Part shown: in pieces, positions 1 to 7,608 of the stretch
Layout: each line of letters starts with the position of its first letter
Position numbering within the stretch: position 1 is the stretch's first letter
Assembly: GCF_003151135.1 (NCBI RefSeq)
Contig: NZ_QEQK01000006.1
Location: 334 to 64,333 of the forward strand
Direction of reading: 5' to 3'
Origin: Abyssibacter profundi
GTDB lineage: Bacteria > Pseudomonadota > Gammaproteobacteria > Nevskiales > OUC007
DNA length: 64,000 nucleotides
Made by a program: the position numbers and the translations under genes
Notes under the pieces: model-generated
Told to the model about the DNA's origin: nothing
Database searches by the model: none
What the model saw: the letters and a program-made list of their open reading frames with translations, nothing else

Positions 1-169
1 TCACGCGGCGCAGATCTGAGGCCTCCATGCCGCCGTACTTGGATTTCCACTTGTAGTACGTGGGTGAGCTGATGCCGTGTTTGCGGCAGACCTCCTTGAC
101 CGGTAGGCCGGCATCCGCTTCTTTCAGAATTGCGACAATCTGGGACTCGCTGAATCGGGACTTCTTCAT
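1..169 (-). CDS. IS3-family transposase OrfA, N-terminal part (runs off the left edge)
   Basis: The reverse strand reads an ATG-started frame beginning MKKSRFSESQIVAILKEADA that is still open at base 1, giving 56 codons. This is the helix-turn-helix N-terminus of IS3-type OrfA proteins (IS407-like subgroup), which bind the element's terminal repeats and are fused to the OrfB DDE domain by a frameshift. The residues CRKHGIS and YYKWKSKYGGM are characteristic of that family. The element end must lie between about 170 and 260, but I could not define its inverted repeat. Only this end is in the window, so whether the element is complete is unknown. Confidence 0.88.
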   Translation of the reverse strand, partial: MKKSRFSESQIVAILKEADAGLPVKEVCRKHGISSPTYYKWKSKYGGMEASDLRRV

Positions 170-329
170 TTCAAACCTGCTGGCTGGCAATGTGCCAGAA
201 AGTTCTACTTACTACCTGTCTTCGATTTGGGGAAGCTTACGGTGATGCAGCGCACAAAATTGAGGTGTGGGAGTGCGCGGCCTACGGTATATTGAAGGCC
301 ATAGATCACCAAAAGTAATCACGAAATAA

Positions 330-1349
330 ATGGATAGCGTACTGGTCGTGGGCGGGGCTGGCTACATCGGCTCCCACATGGTGGCGTTGCTTGTGCGTAA
401 AGGGCTCAATGTTACGACCTTGGATAATCTCAGCACTGGTTACCGGGATGCCGTCAAATTTGGGGAGTTTGTGTGTGGGGATATGGGTGACTCTGAGCTC
501 GTCTCTTCGCTGATCTCCGACCGGGATATCACCACTATTATCCATCTCGCCGGTTCTATCAGTGTCGCTGAATCCATACGAGATCCCGCTGAGTATTATT
601 CGAACAACACGTCTCGCACGCTGAGTCTAGCGTCAGTTGCGGCGAAAGCTGGGGTTAAGCGGTTCATATTTTCATCTACAGCTGCTGTATATGGAAATCC
701 CATCGAGATACCTCTGGATGAGCGCCATCCGAAGCATCCAGTGAATCCCTATGGGCGCAGCAAGTGGCTGGTCGAACTGGCGTTGCCCGACTTCGAGGCG
801 GCGTATGGGATGCAGTACATGTCGTTTCGTTATTTCAATGCGTCAGGTGCATCTCCACAGCTAGGGCTCGGCGAGCGGCACGAGCCAGAGACGCATCTAA
901 TCCCAAATGCGCTGCATGCTGCACTGGGTAAGCGTGGGTGTTTGACGGTCAATGGTACCGATTGGGGGACGCCGGACGGCACTTGCGTGCGAGATTTTTT
1001 GCACGTTGAGGACCTCTGCGAGGCCCACTACCTGGGCTACCGGGCTTTACTCGGAGGCTGTAGTTCAGGTGCATTCAACCTTGGTACAGGCCGTGGTCAC
1101 TCTGTTCGAGAAGTTGTAGAAGCGGCGAGCGAAGTGTCTGAGTGTGAGATCCCCGTTGCCTACGGGCCTCGTCGTCCAGGTGATCCACCGAGTCTGGTTG
1201 CTAACCCCGAAGCGGCTATGCGCAAGTTGGGTTGGCGCCCGAAACGCTCTGATCTACGTAGCATCGTTGAGGATGCTTGGGTCTGGGAGCAGCACCGCGC
1301 GGGTGGTGTCCCACTGGAGCAGTTGCTTCGTGAGTACAAGGTCGCCTAA
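330..1349 (+). CDS. galE: UDP-glucose 4-epimerase
   Basis: This cytoplasmic short-chain dehydrogenase interconverts UDP-glucose and UDP-galactose with bound NAD. The 339-residue length is normal for GalE. Visible features are the Rossmann motif GGAGYIG (residues 8-14), a Ser-Ser-Thr at 115-117 and the catalytic YGRSK (Tyr141, Lys145). The C-terminal half carries the RYFNASGA and NLGTGRG substrate-binding motifs. It faces away from the polysaccharide genes across two tRNAs, but supplies the same nucleotide-sugar pool. The 160 bases upstream hold the end of an IS, which may provide or disturb its promoter. The ATG has no strong Shine-Dalgarno sequence. Confidence 0.95.
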   Translation: MDSVLVVGGAGYIGSHMVALLVRKGLNVTTLDNLSTGYRDAVKFGEFVCGDMGDSELVSSLISDRDITTIIHLAGSISVAESIRDPAEYYSNNTSRTLSLASVAAKAGVKRFIFSSTAAVYGNPIEIPLDERHPKHPVNPYGRSKWLVELALPDFEAAYGMQYMSFRYFNASGASPQLGLGERHEPETHLIPNALHAALGKRGCLTVNGTDWGTPDGTCVRDFLHVEDLCEAHYLGYRALLGGCSSGAFNLGTGRGHSVREVVEAASEVSECEIPVAYGPRRPGDPPSLVANPEAAMRKLGWRPKRSDLRSIVEDAWVWEQHRAGGVPLEQLLREYKVA

Positions 1350-1363
1350 AGGACAAAAAAGTG

Positions 1364-1392
1364 TGGTAACGGGCGTAGAAGCTCGTTATACT
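1364..1392 (+). promoter_or_regulatory. Probable promoter of the tRNA-Ala/tRNA-Glu pair
   Basis: A TATACT hexamer at 1387-1392 matches five of six bases of the -10 consensus. It lies 17 bases after TGGTAA (1364-1369), a weak -35. Transcription would start near 1399, a few bases before the tRNA-Ala 5' end at 1407, which is typical of tRNA operons. Inferred from spacing only. Confidence 0.5.
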
Positions 1393-1406
1393 AAGCCCCG
1401 CTTCAC

Positions 1407-1482
<76 letters not shown>

Positions 1483-1486
1483 AGTT

Positions 1487-1562
1487 GTCCCCATCGTCTA
1501 GAGGCCTAGGACACCGCCCTTTCACGGCGGTAACAGGGGTTCGAATCCCCTTGGGGACGCCA
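1487..1562 (+). tRNA. tRNA-Glu (anticodon TTC)
   Basis: A 76-base cloverleaf. The acceptor arm GTCCCCA pairs with TGGGGAC, the anticodon stem CCGCC/GGCGG encloses CTTTCAC (anticodon TTC), the T-arm contains GGTTCGAATCC, and CCA is encoded at 1560-1562. It is the second gene of a two-tRNA transcript that ends at the terminator just downstream. Confidence 0.97.
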
Positions 1563-1568
1563 TCTAAC

Positions 1569-1598
1569 AAAAAAGCCGGCTTTCGCCGGCTTTTTTTT
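1569..1598. terminator. Bidirectional intrinsic terminator
   Basis: Six A, then GCCGGC-TTTC-GCCGGC, then eight T. The symmetric A and T runs let it terminate both the rightward tRNA transcript and the leftward ugd transcript, whose stop codon is at 1613. Confidence 0.92.
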
Positions 1599-1612
1599 AT
1601 CCGCAGTGTCTG

Positions 1613-2947
1613 CTAATCAGGTTTGGCCACAGGGCGACCAATGCTGTGGTATTCGAGGCCAAATCGCGTCACCACCGCTGGATCAAACAGGTTTCTTCCG
1701 TCGAAGATGACCTTGGCGGTTAGCGTTTCGGCAAGTTGCTCAAAATTCGGGCTGTGGTAGAGCTTCCATTCCGTGAGAATGGCCAGCGCGTCTGCACCTT
1801 GGGTTGCTTCAGCAGGGGAGTTGCAATAGGTGAGATTTTCCGGCTCACCGTAGCACGCACGAATCGTATCCATCGCCTCAGGGTCGTGAACACGAACGGC
1901 TGCACCAGCCCCCCAGAGCGCTTCCATTAGGTCACGAGCAGGGGCTTCTCTGACATCGTCTGTATTTGGCTTGAACGCCAAGCCCCAGATGGCGATGGTT
2001 TTGCCGCTGAGATCGCCGAAGTAGGCTTTGATTTTGTCGAACAAAACCTGCTTCTGACGGTGGTTGACGGCGTTGACGGCATCCACCAGTTCCATGTTGT
2101 ACCCAACCTGTTCTCCGGTCTTGGAGAGTGCAGACACATCCTTCGGGAAGCAGGAGCCGCCGTAGCCAGCGCCTGGATAGATGAATTTGTAACCGATGCG
2201 GGGGTCGGAGCCGATACCCTTGCGAACGGCTTCGATATCGGCGCCAACACGGTCTGCCAAGTTGGACAGTTCGTTCATGAAACTGATCTTGGTCGCGAGC
2301 ATTGCATTGGCTGCGTATTTCGTCAGTTCTGACGAAGCGATATCCATGACGATCACGCGGTCTCTGGAACGGTTGAACGGCGCGTAAAGCGCGCGCATCA
2401 ATTCACCGGTACGCGGGTTGTCGACGCCCACGATCGTCCGGTCAGGTTTCATGAAGTCTTCAACTGCGCTGCCTTCCTTAAGGAATTCAGGGTTGGAGAC
2501 CACATCGAACTCGATGTTCTCGCTGCGCGATGACAGCGTTTCGTTCACCGCTCTACGCACGTGTTCTGCCGAGCCCACCGGTACAGTGGATTTCGTGATC
2601 ACGACCTTGTACTCCTTCATGTGCTCACCGATCGTCCGTGCGACTGTGAGAACGTGGCGGAGGTCTGCAGAGCCATCCTCGTCCGGTGGGGTGCCTACGG
2701 CAATCATGATGAACAGGCCGTGATCGATGGCAGCCTTGGCGTCTGTGGTGAACCGTAGTCGGCCAGCCTCGACATTTCGTTTGAGAAGATCATCGACCCC
2801 GGGCTCGTAGAACGGGCAATGCCCTTCGGTGAGTTTTTGGATTCTGGCTTCGTCGATATCGACACAGATGACTTCGTTGCCGGCTTCTGCAAAGCAGGCG
2901 GCGGTGACTAGGCCAACATAGCCTGAGCCAAAGATGCTGATGTTCAT
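1613..2947 (-). CDS. ugd: UDP-glucose 6-dehydrogenase
   Basis: Oxidises UDP-glucose to UDP-glucuronate in two NAD-dependent steps in the cytoplasm, feeding acidic exopolysaccharide synthesis. The 444-residue protein has an N-terminal nucleotide-binding GSGYVG (7-12), the EFLKEGSA segment (154-161), and the catalytic GGSCFPKD with Cys266 and Lys269. A C-terminal UDP-binding domain starts near [14 protein letters not shown]. Length and motifs match the UDP-glucose/GDP-mannose dehydrogenase family; the Ugd assignment over GDP-mannose dehydrogenase rests on the [12 protein letters not shown] segment. It is the last gene of a leftward polysaccharide block and ends at the shared terminator at 1569-1598. 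Confidence 0.93.
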   Translation of the reverse strand: MNISIFGSGYVGLVTAACFAEAGNEVICVDIDEARIQKLTEGHCPFYEPGVDDLLKRNVEAGRLRFTTDAKAAIDHGLFIMIAVGTPPDEDGSADLRHVLTVARTIGEHMKEYKVVITKSTVPVGSAEHVRRAVNETLSSRSENIEFDVVSNPEFLKEGSAVEDFMKPDRTIVGVDNPRTGELMRALYAPFNRSRDRVIVMDIASSELTKYAANAMLATKISFMNELSNLADRVGADIEAVRKGIGSDPRIGYKFIYPGAGYGGSCFPKDVSALSKTGEQVGYNMELVDAVNAVNHRQKQVLFDKIKAYFGDLSGKTIAIWGLAFKPNTDDVREAPARDLMEALWGAGAAVRVHDPEAMDTIRACYGEPENLTYCNSPAEATQGADALAILTEWKLYHSPNFEQLAETLTAKVIFDGRNLFDPAVVTRFGLEYHSIGRPVAKPD

Positions 2948-2977
2948 GGGGTGTTTATGAATCCAAATATCAATAAG

Positions 2978-4255
2978 TTAAGGCAGTAACCAGCGTCGGT
3001 GCTCGGATGCAGACTCTGCAATCGTGTTCAATTCCTGCTCAAAGGCGCGCATGATGACATCTCGGTCCAGTGTCGCTTCCGCAAATGCCCGGGCCTTGAT
3101 ACCCATTTCCTTTGTCGACTCCGGGCTGTCTGCAAGTGTCTGGAGCGCAGAAACGAGTTCCGTTGGCTGCTCGGGCGGAATAACGAGCCCTGCACCGCTT
3201 TGCTCGATGGCATCGGACAACGCGGTGCCTTGATTAGCCGTCGCGATGGTTGCCCGTCCAGAGGCTAGGATGTTCGTGAGCTTGGATGGCATCACAATGT
3301 CTGCGGCTTCAGCCTTTTGCACGACCAGATGGACATCGGCAGCTGCAAGCAAGGCAGGGAGCTTCTCAATGGGTTGCAGCGGCACGAACTGGATGTTGCT
3401 CAAGCCGCGCTCGCCGGACTCGGTGCAGAGGCGTCGCCATTCAGGGCCACCGCCCACCATCACAAACTTGAATCGGGTATCGGCGACCAATCGTTCGGCG
3501 GCATCGAGGACAAGGTCTAGCCCTTGCTTCGCACCCATTGCGCCTGCGTACAGTGCGACGATATTGTCTTCTCCCGCGCCAAACGCCTGCCTGAATTCGT
3601 TGTCACGCGGCATTGGCTTGATGTTTTTGACATCAGCCCAGTTTGGAGAAACGATCACACGCTGGTTAGTGGCGCCTTTGGCAACTGCGCGTCGACACAT
3701 GGCATCGGTGATGGATGTCACGCGATTGGCGCTCTTGAGGAGACCGCCTTCCATTTGATACAGAATTTGCCCGACTGGACCGATGTTCAGGAGGTTAAGA
3801 CGCATCGCCGCATCGACTTGGAAGTCTTGAATGTGGAACACCCAAGGCACTCCATCTAGAAGCCGCTTGGCGAGCGCCAAGATGCCTGAAAAGAGGGGCG
3901 GGCAGATCGCGATTGCAACATCATATTTTTCGCGCTTGAGCGTCGACTCGACAAGTTTGGCTCCAGCGGCCCCTAGATAGGACGCATCAATCAGCATGCG
4001 CTTAATGGTGCTGATCTTTCCATCTCCGGGCACGTAGTGAGGCACGCGATGGATCGTCACATTGCCCCAGTGTTCAGTCTTGGGGCGTAGTAAGGGAGAG
4101 CCAGGCGCGCGCTTCCAGTCCGGGTAGTGTGGGACGCCGGCGATCACGGTGACGTCATGCCCGGCGTCGGCAAGCCATTTAGCCATTTCGCCGGAGTACT
4201 TGGGTACGCCAGTTTGGTCTGGGTAAAAGTACAGGGAGAGCATGAGTATCTTCAT
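2978..4255 (-). CDS. WcaI-like family 4 glycosyltransferase
   Basis: A GT-B fold glycosyltransferase of the WcaI (colanic acid) type, likely transferring a sugar to a lipid-linked repeat unit at the inner membrane face. The start is placed at the internal ATG at 4255, where the protein begins MKILMLSLYFYPDQTGVPKY and an AGGA sequence lies just upstream. An in-frame ATG 45 bases earlier adds a tail not seen in the family. The N-terminus holds the glycine-rich acceptor loop; the C-terminal donor site includes IVMPSKLTNILASGR and a conserved Glu region. It lies 30 bases upstream of ugd. Donor and acceptor cannot be read from sequence; fucose or glucuronate are plausible from neighbours. Confidence 0.82.
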   Translation of the reverse strand: MKILMLSLYFYPDQTGVPKYSGEMAKWLADAGHDVTVIAGVPHYPDWKRAPGSPLLRPKTEHWGNVTIHRVPHYVPGDGKISTIKRMLIDASYLGAAGAKLVESTLKREKYDVAIAICPPLFSGILALAKRLLDGVPWVFHIQDFQVDAAMRLNLLNIGPVGQILYQMEGGLLKSANRVTSITDAMCRRAVAKGATNQRVIVSPNWADVKNIKPMPRDNEFRQAFGAGEDNIVALYAGAMGAKQGLDLVLDAAERLVADTRFKFVMVGGGPEWRRLCTESGERGLSNIQFVPLQPIEKLPALLAAADVHLVVQKAEAADIVMPSKLTNILASGRATIATANQGTALSDAIEQSGAGLVIPPEQPTELVSALQTLADSPESTKEMGIKARAFAEATLDRDVIMRAFEQELNTIAESASEHRRWLLP

Positions 4256-4306
4256 ACGGAGTCGTCCTGCTATTTCGTGGCTGGCTGCTTGATTAGGCAA
4301 CCAGCT

Positions 4307-5302
4307 TCAGTGTGGGTCAGCGGGAGCACATTCATCCCGCCAGTCTTGGATCGCCTCGACGAGGGAATGCGTAGGCGCGAGATTCAGCTCAAGTAACCCA
4401 CTGCCGTCAATATCTGTGGAATAGTGCAGCTTCTCAACACGCCGTTTGTGTACGGGATTAGAAAATCCAAGTTCGTTAAGCATTTGAAGCGGGGCTGCCG
4501 CACGGAGCGCGAGGTTCAGTGGCACGGTAGGAATAACGCGTGTCCAGCCGAAGACCTTGCAAAACGCGTTGCAGATTTCTCCTATGGTTGGTGCCTGCGG
4601 GTAGGTGCCATGCAGCACATGCCAGCCCTTCAGTTCGGCGGCACCTCGCATCAGCGCCACGAGATCCTTCACGTAGATGCAACTTTTGACCGTATCCGGT
4701 CCGCCGATGTACGCGAAGGTGCCCAAACGCAAAGCGCGGTGTAGATTGACAAAATTACCTCCGCAGCCCCTCCCAAAAACAGCGCCGGGTCGCACGACGG
4801 CGACGTGGCGGCCACGTTTGGATTGCTGCCACCCCGACAAGGCTTCTTCGGCGAGCGCCTTTGAGATTCCATAGGCGGTGTCAGCGGACGGAACCTCGCT
4901 GGGGGCTCGGTGAAAGGGGCCGGCTTTGAACACCATCCCCGTGCTGGTGAACACGATGTTCTTGATGTCGAGTTTGGATGCCCACTTGAGCAAACGGCGG
5001 GTGCCTTCGTAGTTGATATCGAAGTACTCGTTCCACTCAAAGCCAGGTTCTCTTGAAACAGCTGCGAGATGGTAGACCACGTCGATCTTCTGCTGGGGTT
5101 CGAACTGAACGTCTCGAGCTAGGTTGGTGTAAACAAACGTGACTTTTTCGCACCAGCGTGTGGTCGGTGCGATATCCATTACATAGATACGAGAGACCGT
5201 ATCGTCGGCAATAAGGGCGTCGAGGAGATGTCCGCCGATAAATCCGGATCCGCCTGTAATTGCCACGACGCGGCCAACTGAGGTGGGAGCTTTCTTACTC
5301 AA
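4307..5302 (-). CDS. NAD-dependent epimerase/dehydratase, substrate unknown
   Basis: An extended short-chain dehydrogenase of 331 residues with the Rossmann motif GGSGFIG (17-23), a Ser/Thr at 120-121 and the catalytic pair Tyr144-Lys148 in AYGISKAL. All parts needed for nucleotide-sugar chemistry are present. It sits between the glycosyltransferase and GDP-fucose synthase genes on the same strand, so modification of a sugar nucleotide for the same polysaccharide is likely. Unlike GalE it lacks the RYFNASGA motif. The family also includes 3-beta-hydroxysteroid dehydrogenases and dTDP-glucose-type dehydratases, so the exact reaction stays open. Confidence 0.8.
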   Translation of the reverse strand: MSKKAPTSVGRVVAITGGSGFIGGHLLDALIADDTVSRIYVMDIAPTTRWCEKVTFVYTNLARDVQFEPQQKIDVVYHLAAVSREPGFEWNEYFDINYEGTRRLLKWASKLDIKNIVFTSTGMVFKAGPFHRAPSEVPSADTAYGISKALAEEALSGWQQSKRGRHVAVVRPGAVFGRGCGGNFVNLHRALRLGTFAYIGGPDTVKSCIYVKDLVALMRGAAELKGWHVLHGTYPQAPTIGEICNAFCKVFGWTRVIPTVPLNLALRAAAPLQMLNELGFSNPVHKRRVEKLHYSTDIDGSGLLELNLAPTHSLVEAIQDWRDECAPADPH

Positions 5303-5349
5303 CGATGAGGTCCTGAGTGGTTGGAAAGGTATGAACAGCCGAGGTCAGG

Positions 5350-6291
5350 TTAGCTGCGGTAGCTGTCCTTGTTCTGGAGAAACCATTCGTAGGTATTCTC
5401 CACACCTTGCTTGAGGCTGATACCGGCGGACCAACCCAGTTCAGATAGTCGGTCAACATTCATAAGCTTTCGCGGCGTGCCGTCTGGCTTGCTGGTGTCG
5501 TTGACGATGTCACCCTCGTACCCGACGACGTTTTTGACCAGCTCGGCCAGTTCGCGGATCGATACATCCGTTCCCACCCCGACATTGACGATGTCACTGT
5601 CTGAATAGTGTTCGGTTAGGTGAACAACGGCGTCGCCCAGATCATCAACATGTAAGAACTCGCGTTTTGGAGAACCCGTTCCCCACATCACAACCTGCGG
5701 GTCGTGATTGAGCTTGGCTTCATGGAACTTGCGAAGCAGGGCGGGCAGGACGTGCGAGTTCTCAAGATTGAAGTTATCGCCAGGTCCGTAGAGGTTTGTC
5801 GGCATTAACGAGATGGCGTCAAAGCCGTACTGCTTGCGATAGGCCTGGCACATCTTGATGCCGGCGATCTTGGCGATGGCGTACCACTCGTTGGTGGGCT
5901 CTAGAGGCCCCGTTAGCAGAGAATCCTCTCGCATCGGCTGTTCTGCAAACTTGGGATAAATGCACGAGGAGCCCAAGAACACCAGTTTGTCCACTCCCGA
6001 CTGCCAGGCCGAATGGATGACGTTGGTCTGGATTGCTAGATTGTCGCGAATGAACTCAGCCGGGTAGGTGTCATTGGCGTGGATGCCTCCAACCTTGGCG
6101 GCGGCCAGAATGACGTGTGTCGGCTGCTCGGCTTCAAAGAAGGCTTGCACTGCAAGCTGGTCTGTCAGGTCCAGCTCTGAATGGGTGCGCGTGATCAGGT
6201 TGTTGTAACCCTTGCGCTTGAGCGCCCGGACAATGGCGGACCCGGCCAGCCCGCGGTGGCCGGCTACATAGATCTTTGACTCAGGATTCAC
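5350..6291 (-). CDS. fcl: GDP-L-fucose synthase
   Basis: Converts GDP-4-keto-6-deoxy-D-mannose to GDP-L-fucose by 3,5-epimerisation and NADPH reduction. The 313-residue length is typical. It has the GHRGLAGSA cofactor loop (11-19), the GSSCIYP segment with Ser108/Cys110, and the catalytic Tyr137-xxx-Lys141 pair ([10 protein letters not shown]). It begins 5 bases after the gmd stop codon, so the two enzymes of the fucose pathway are surely co-transcribed. Confidence 0.95.
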   Translation of the reverse strand: MNPESKIYVAGHRGLAGSAIVRALKRKGYNNLITRTHSELDLTDQLAVQAFFEAEQPTHVILAAAKVGGIHANDTYPAEFIRDNLAIQTNVIHSAWQSGVDKLVFLGSSCIYPKFAEQPMREDSLLTGPLEPTNEWYAIAKIAGIKMCQAYRKQYGFDAISLMPTNLYGPGDNFNLENSHVLPALLRKFHEAKLNHDPQVVMWGTGSPKREFLHVDDLGDAVVHLTEHYSDSDIVNVGVGTDVSIRELAELVKNVVGYEGDIVNDTSKPDGTPRKLMNVDRLSELGWSAGISLKQGVENTYEWFLQNKDSYRS

Positions 6292-6296
6292 CGGGC

Positions 6297-7409
6297 TTAC
6301 TCGTTGTAGTCGAACGCGCGATAACCCGCTTCGGTCACCAGGCGGTCACGCTTGGCGTGCTCGAAGTCGGAGGTGATCATGTCCTTGACCAGTTCTTCAA
6401 AGCTGATCTTGGGCACCCAGCCGAGTTTCTCCTTGGCCTTGGTCGGGTCACCGAGCAAGGTTTCGACTTCTGCTGGGCGGAAGTAGCGCGGGTCCACGCC
6501 AACGATTTGCTGGCCCGGCTTCACCTTCAGTTCAGGGTTGGTCACTGCGGTGACGGTGCCGATTTCATTAACGCCTTCACCGGAGAACTCGATCTCCATG
6601 CCCAACTCAGCGGCAGAACGCTGGACGAACTCACGCACAGAGTGCTGCTCGCCGGTCGCGATGACAAAGTCTTCTGGCGTGTCCTGCTGCAGCATCATCC
6701 ACTGCATTTCGACGTAATCCTTGGCGTGGCCCCAGTCGCGCAGCGCATCCATGTTGCCGAGGTGCAGCTTGTCCTGCAGACCGAGGGCAATACGGGCGAT
6801 GGCGCGCGTGATCTTGCGGGTCACGAAGGTTTCGCCGCGAATGGGTGATTCGTGGTTGAACAGAATGCCGTTGCAGGCATACATGCCGTAGCTTTCGCGG
6901 TAGTTCACCGTGATCCAGTAGCCGTAGAGCTTGGCGACGGCATAGGGCGAACGCGGGTAGAAGGGCGTGGTTTCCTTCTGGGGAATTTCCTGCACCAGCC
7001 CATACAGCTCCGACGTCGACGCCTGGTAGAACTTGGTCTTGTCGGTTAATCCTAGAATGCGGATGGCTTCCAGCAGGCGCAATGTACCGAGTGCGTCGCC
7101 GTTCGCGGTGTACTCAGGGCTGTCGAAAGAGACGGCCACATGCGACTGCGCACCGAGATTGTAGATCTCGTCCGGCTCGATTTGCTGCACGATGCGGATG
7201 AGATTGGTCGAATCGGTCAGGTCACCGTAGTGCAGCACAAAGCGCCGATTGCTCTCATGCGGGTCCTGGTACAGGTGGTCAATTCGGTCGGTATTGAACA
7301 AGGAGGCGCGACGCTTGATGCCGTGAACCTCGTACCCTTTTTCCAGCAAAAGTTCGGCGAGATAGGCGCCATCCTGGCCGGTGACGCCGGTAATCAGTGC
7401 TTTTTTCAC
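6297..7409 (-). CDS. gmd: GDP-mannose 4,6-dehydratase
   Basis: First committed step of GDP-L-fucose synthesis: GDP-D-mannose to GDP-4-keto-6-deoxymannose, using bound NADP. 370 residues with GVTGQDG (8-14), catalytic Thr132 and Glu134 (STSELYG) and Tyr156-Lys160 ([10 protein letters not shown]). It also carries [16 protein letters not shown], diagnostic of Gmd. It is the first gene of the leftward polysaccharide block; the promoter must lie in the 150 bases between 7410 and the terminator near 7564. Confidence 0.96.
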   Translation of the reverse strand: MKKALITGVTGQDGAYLAELLLEKGYEVHGIKRRASLFNTDRIDHLYQDPHESNRRFVLHYGDLTDSTNLIRIVQQIEPDEIYNLGAQSHVAVSFDSPEYTANGDALGTLRLLEAIRILGLTDKTKFYQASTSELYGLVQEIPQKETTPFYPRSPYAVAKLYGYWITVNYRESYGMYACNGILFNHESPIRGETFVTRKITRAIARIALGLQDKLHLGNMDALRDWGHAKDYVEMQWMMLQQDTPEDFVIATGEQHSVREFVQRSAAELGMEIEFSGEGVNEIGTVTAVTNPELKVKPGQQIVGVDPRYFRPAEVETLLGDPTKAKEKLGWVPKISFEELVKDMITSDFEHAKRDRLVTEAGYRAFDYNE

Positions 7410-7556
7410 TACGCTCTTATCCGTTGCGCTTGAGAGATCTGCCCGCCCTTAGTTTGCGGCCGGGGAGGCGCGCTGGCGGACTTGAACCACTGCCATCGTT
7501 GCAGTGCAATAACTGGGCCGGAGTCTAGCAGGCCTTTGTGACGATTCGGACCCCCT

Positions 7557-7587
7557 AAAGAAAACGGCGTGACCTTGGTCACGCCGT
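7557..7587 (-). terminator. Intrinsic terminator after the RND exporter gene
   Basis: A perfect 11-base-pair stem, ACGGCGTGACC (7564-7574) and GGTCACGCCGT (7577-7587), with a two-base loop. Read leftward it is followed by TTTTCTTT. It lies 21 bases after the stop codon of the leftward exporter gene and separates that unit from gmd. Confidence 0.88.
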
Positions 7588-7608
7588 CTTGCGTTCAGGC
7601 GGTGGCCG

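Noticed and set aside
4307-5302. Naming the 331-residue epimerase as a specific enzyme such as GalE or RmlB
   Set aside because: It has the general catalytic residues but no motif that fixes the substrate.
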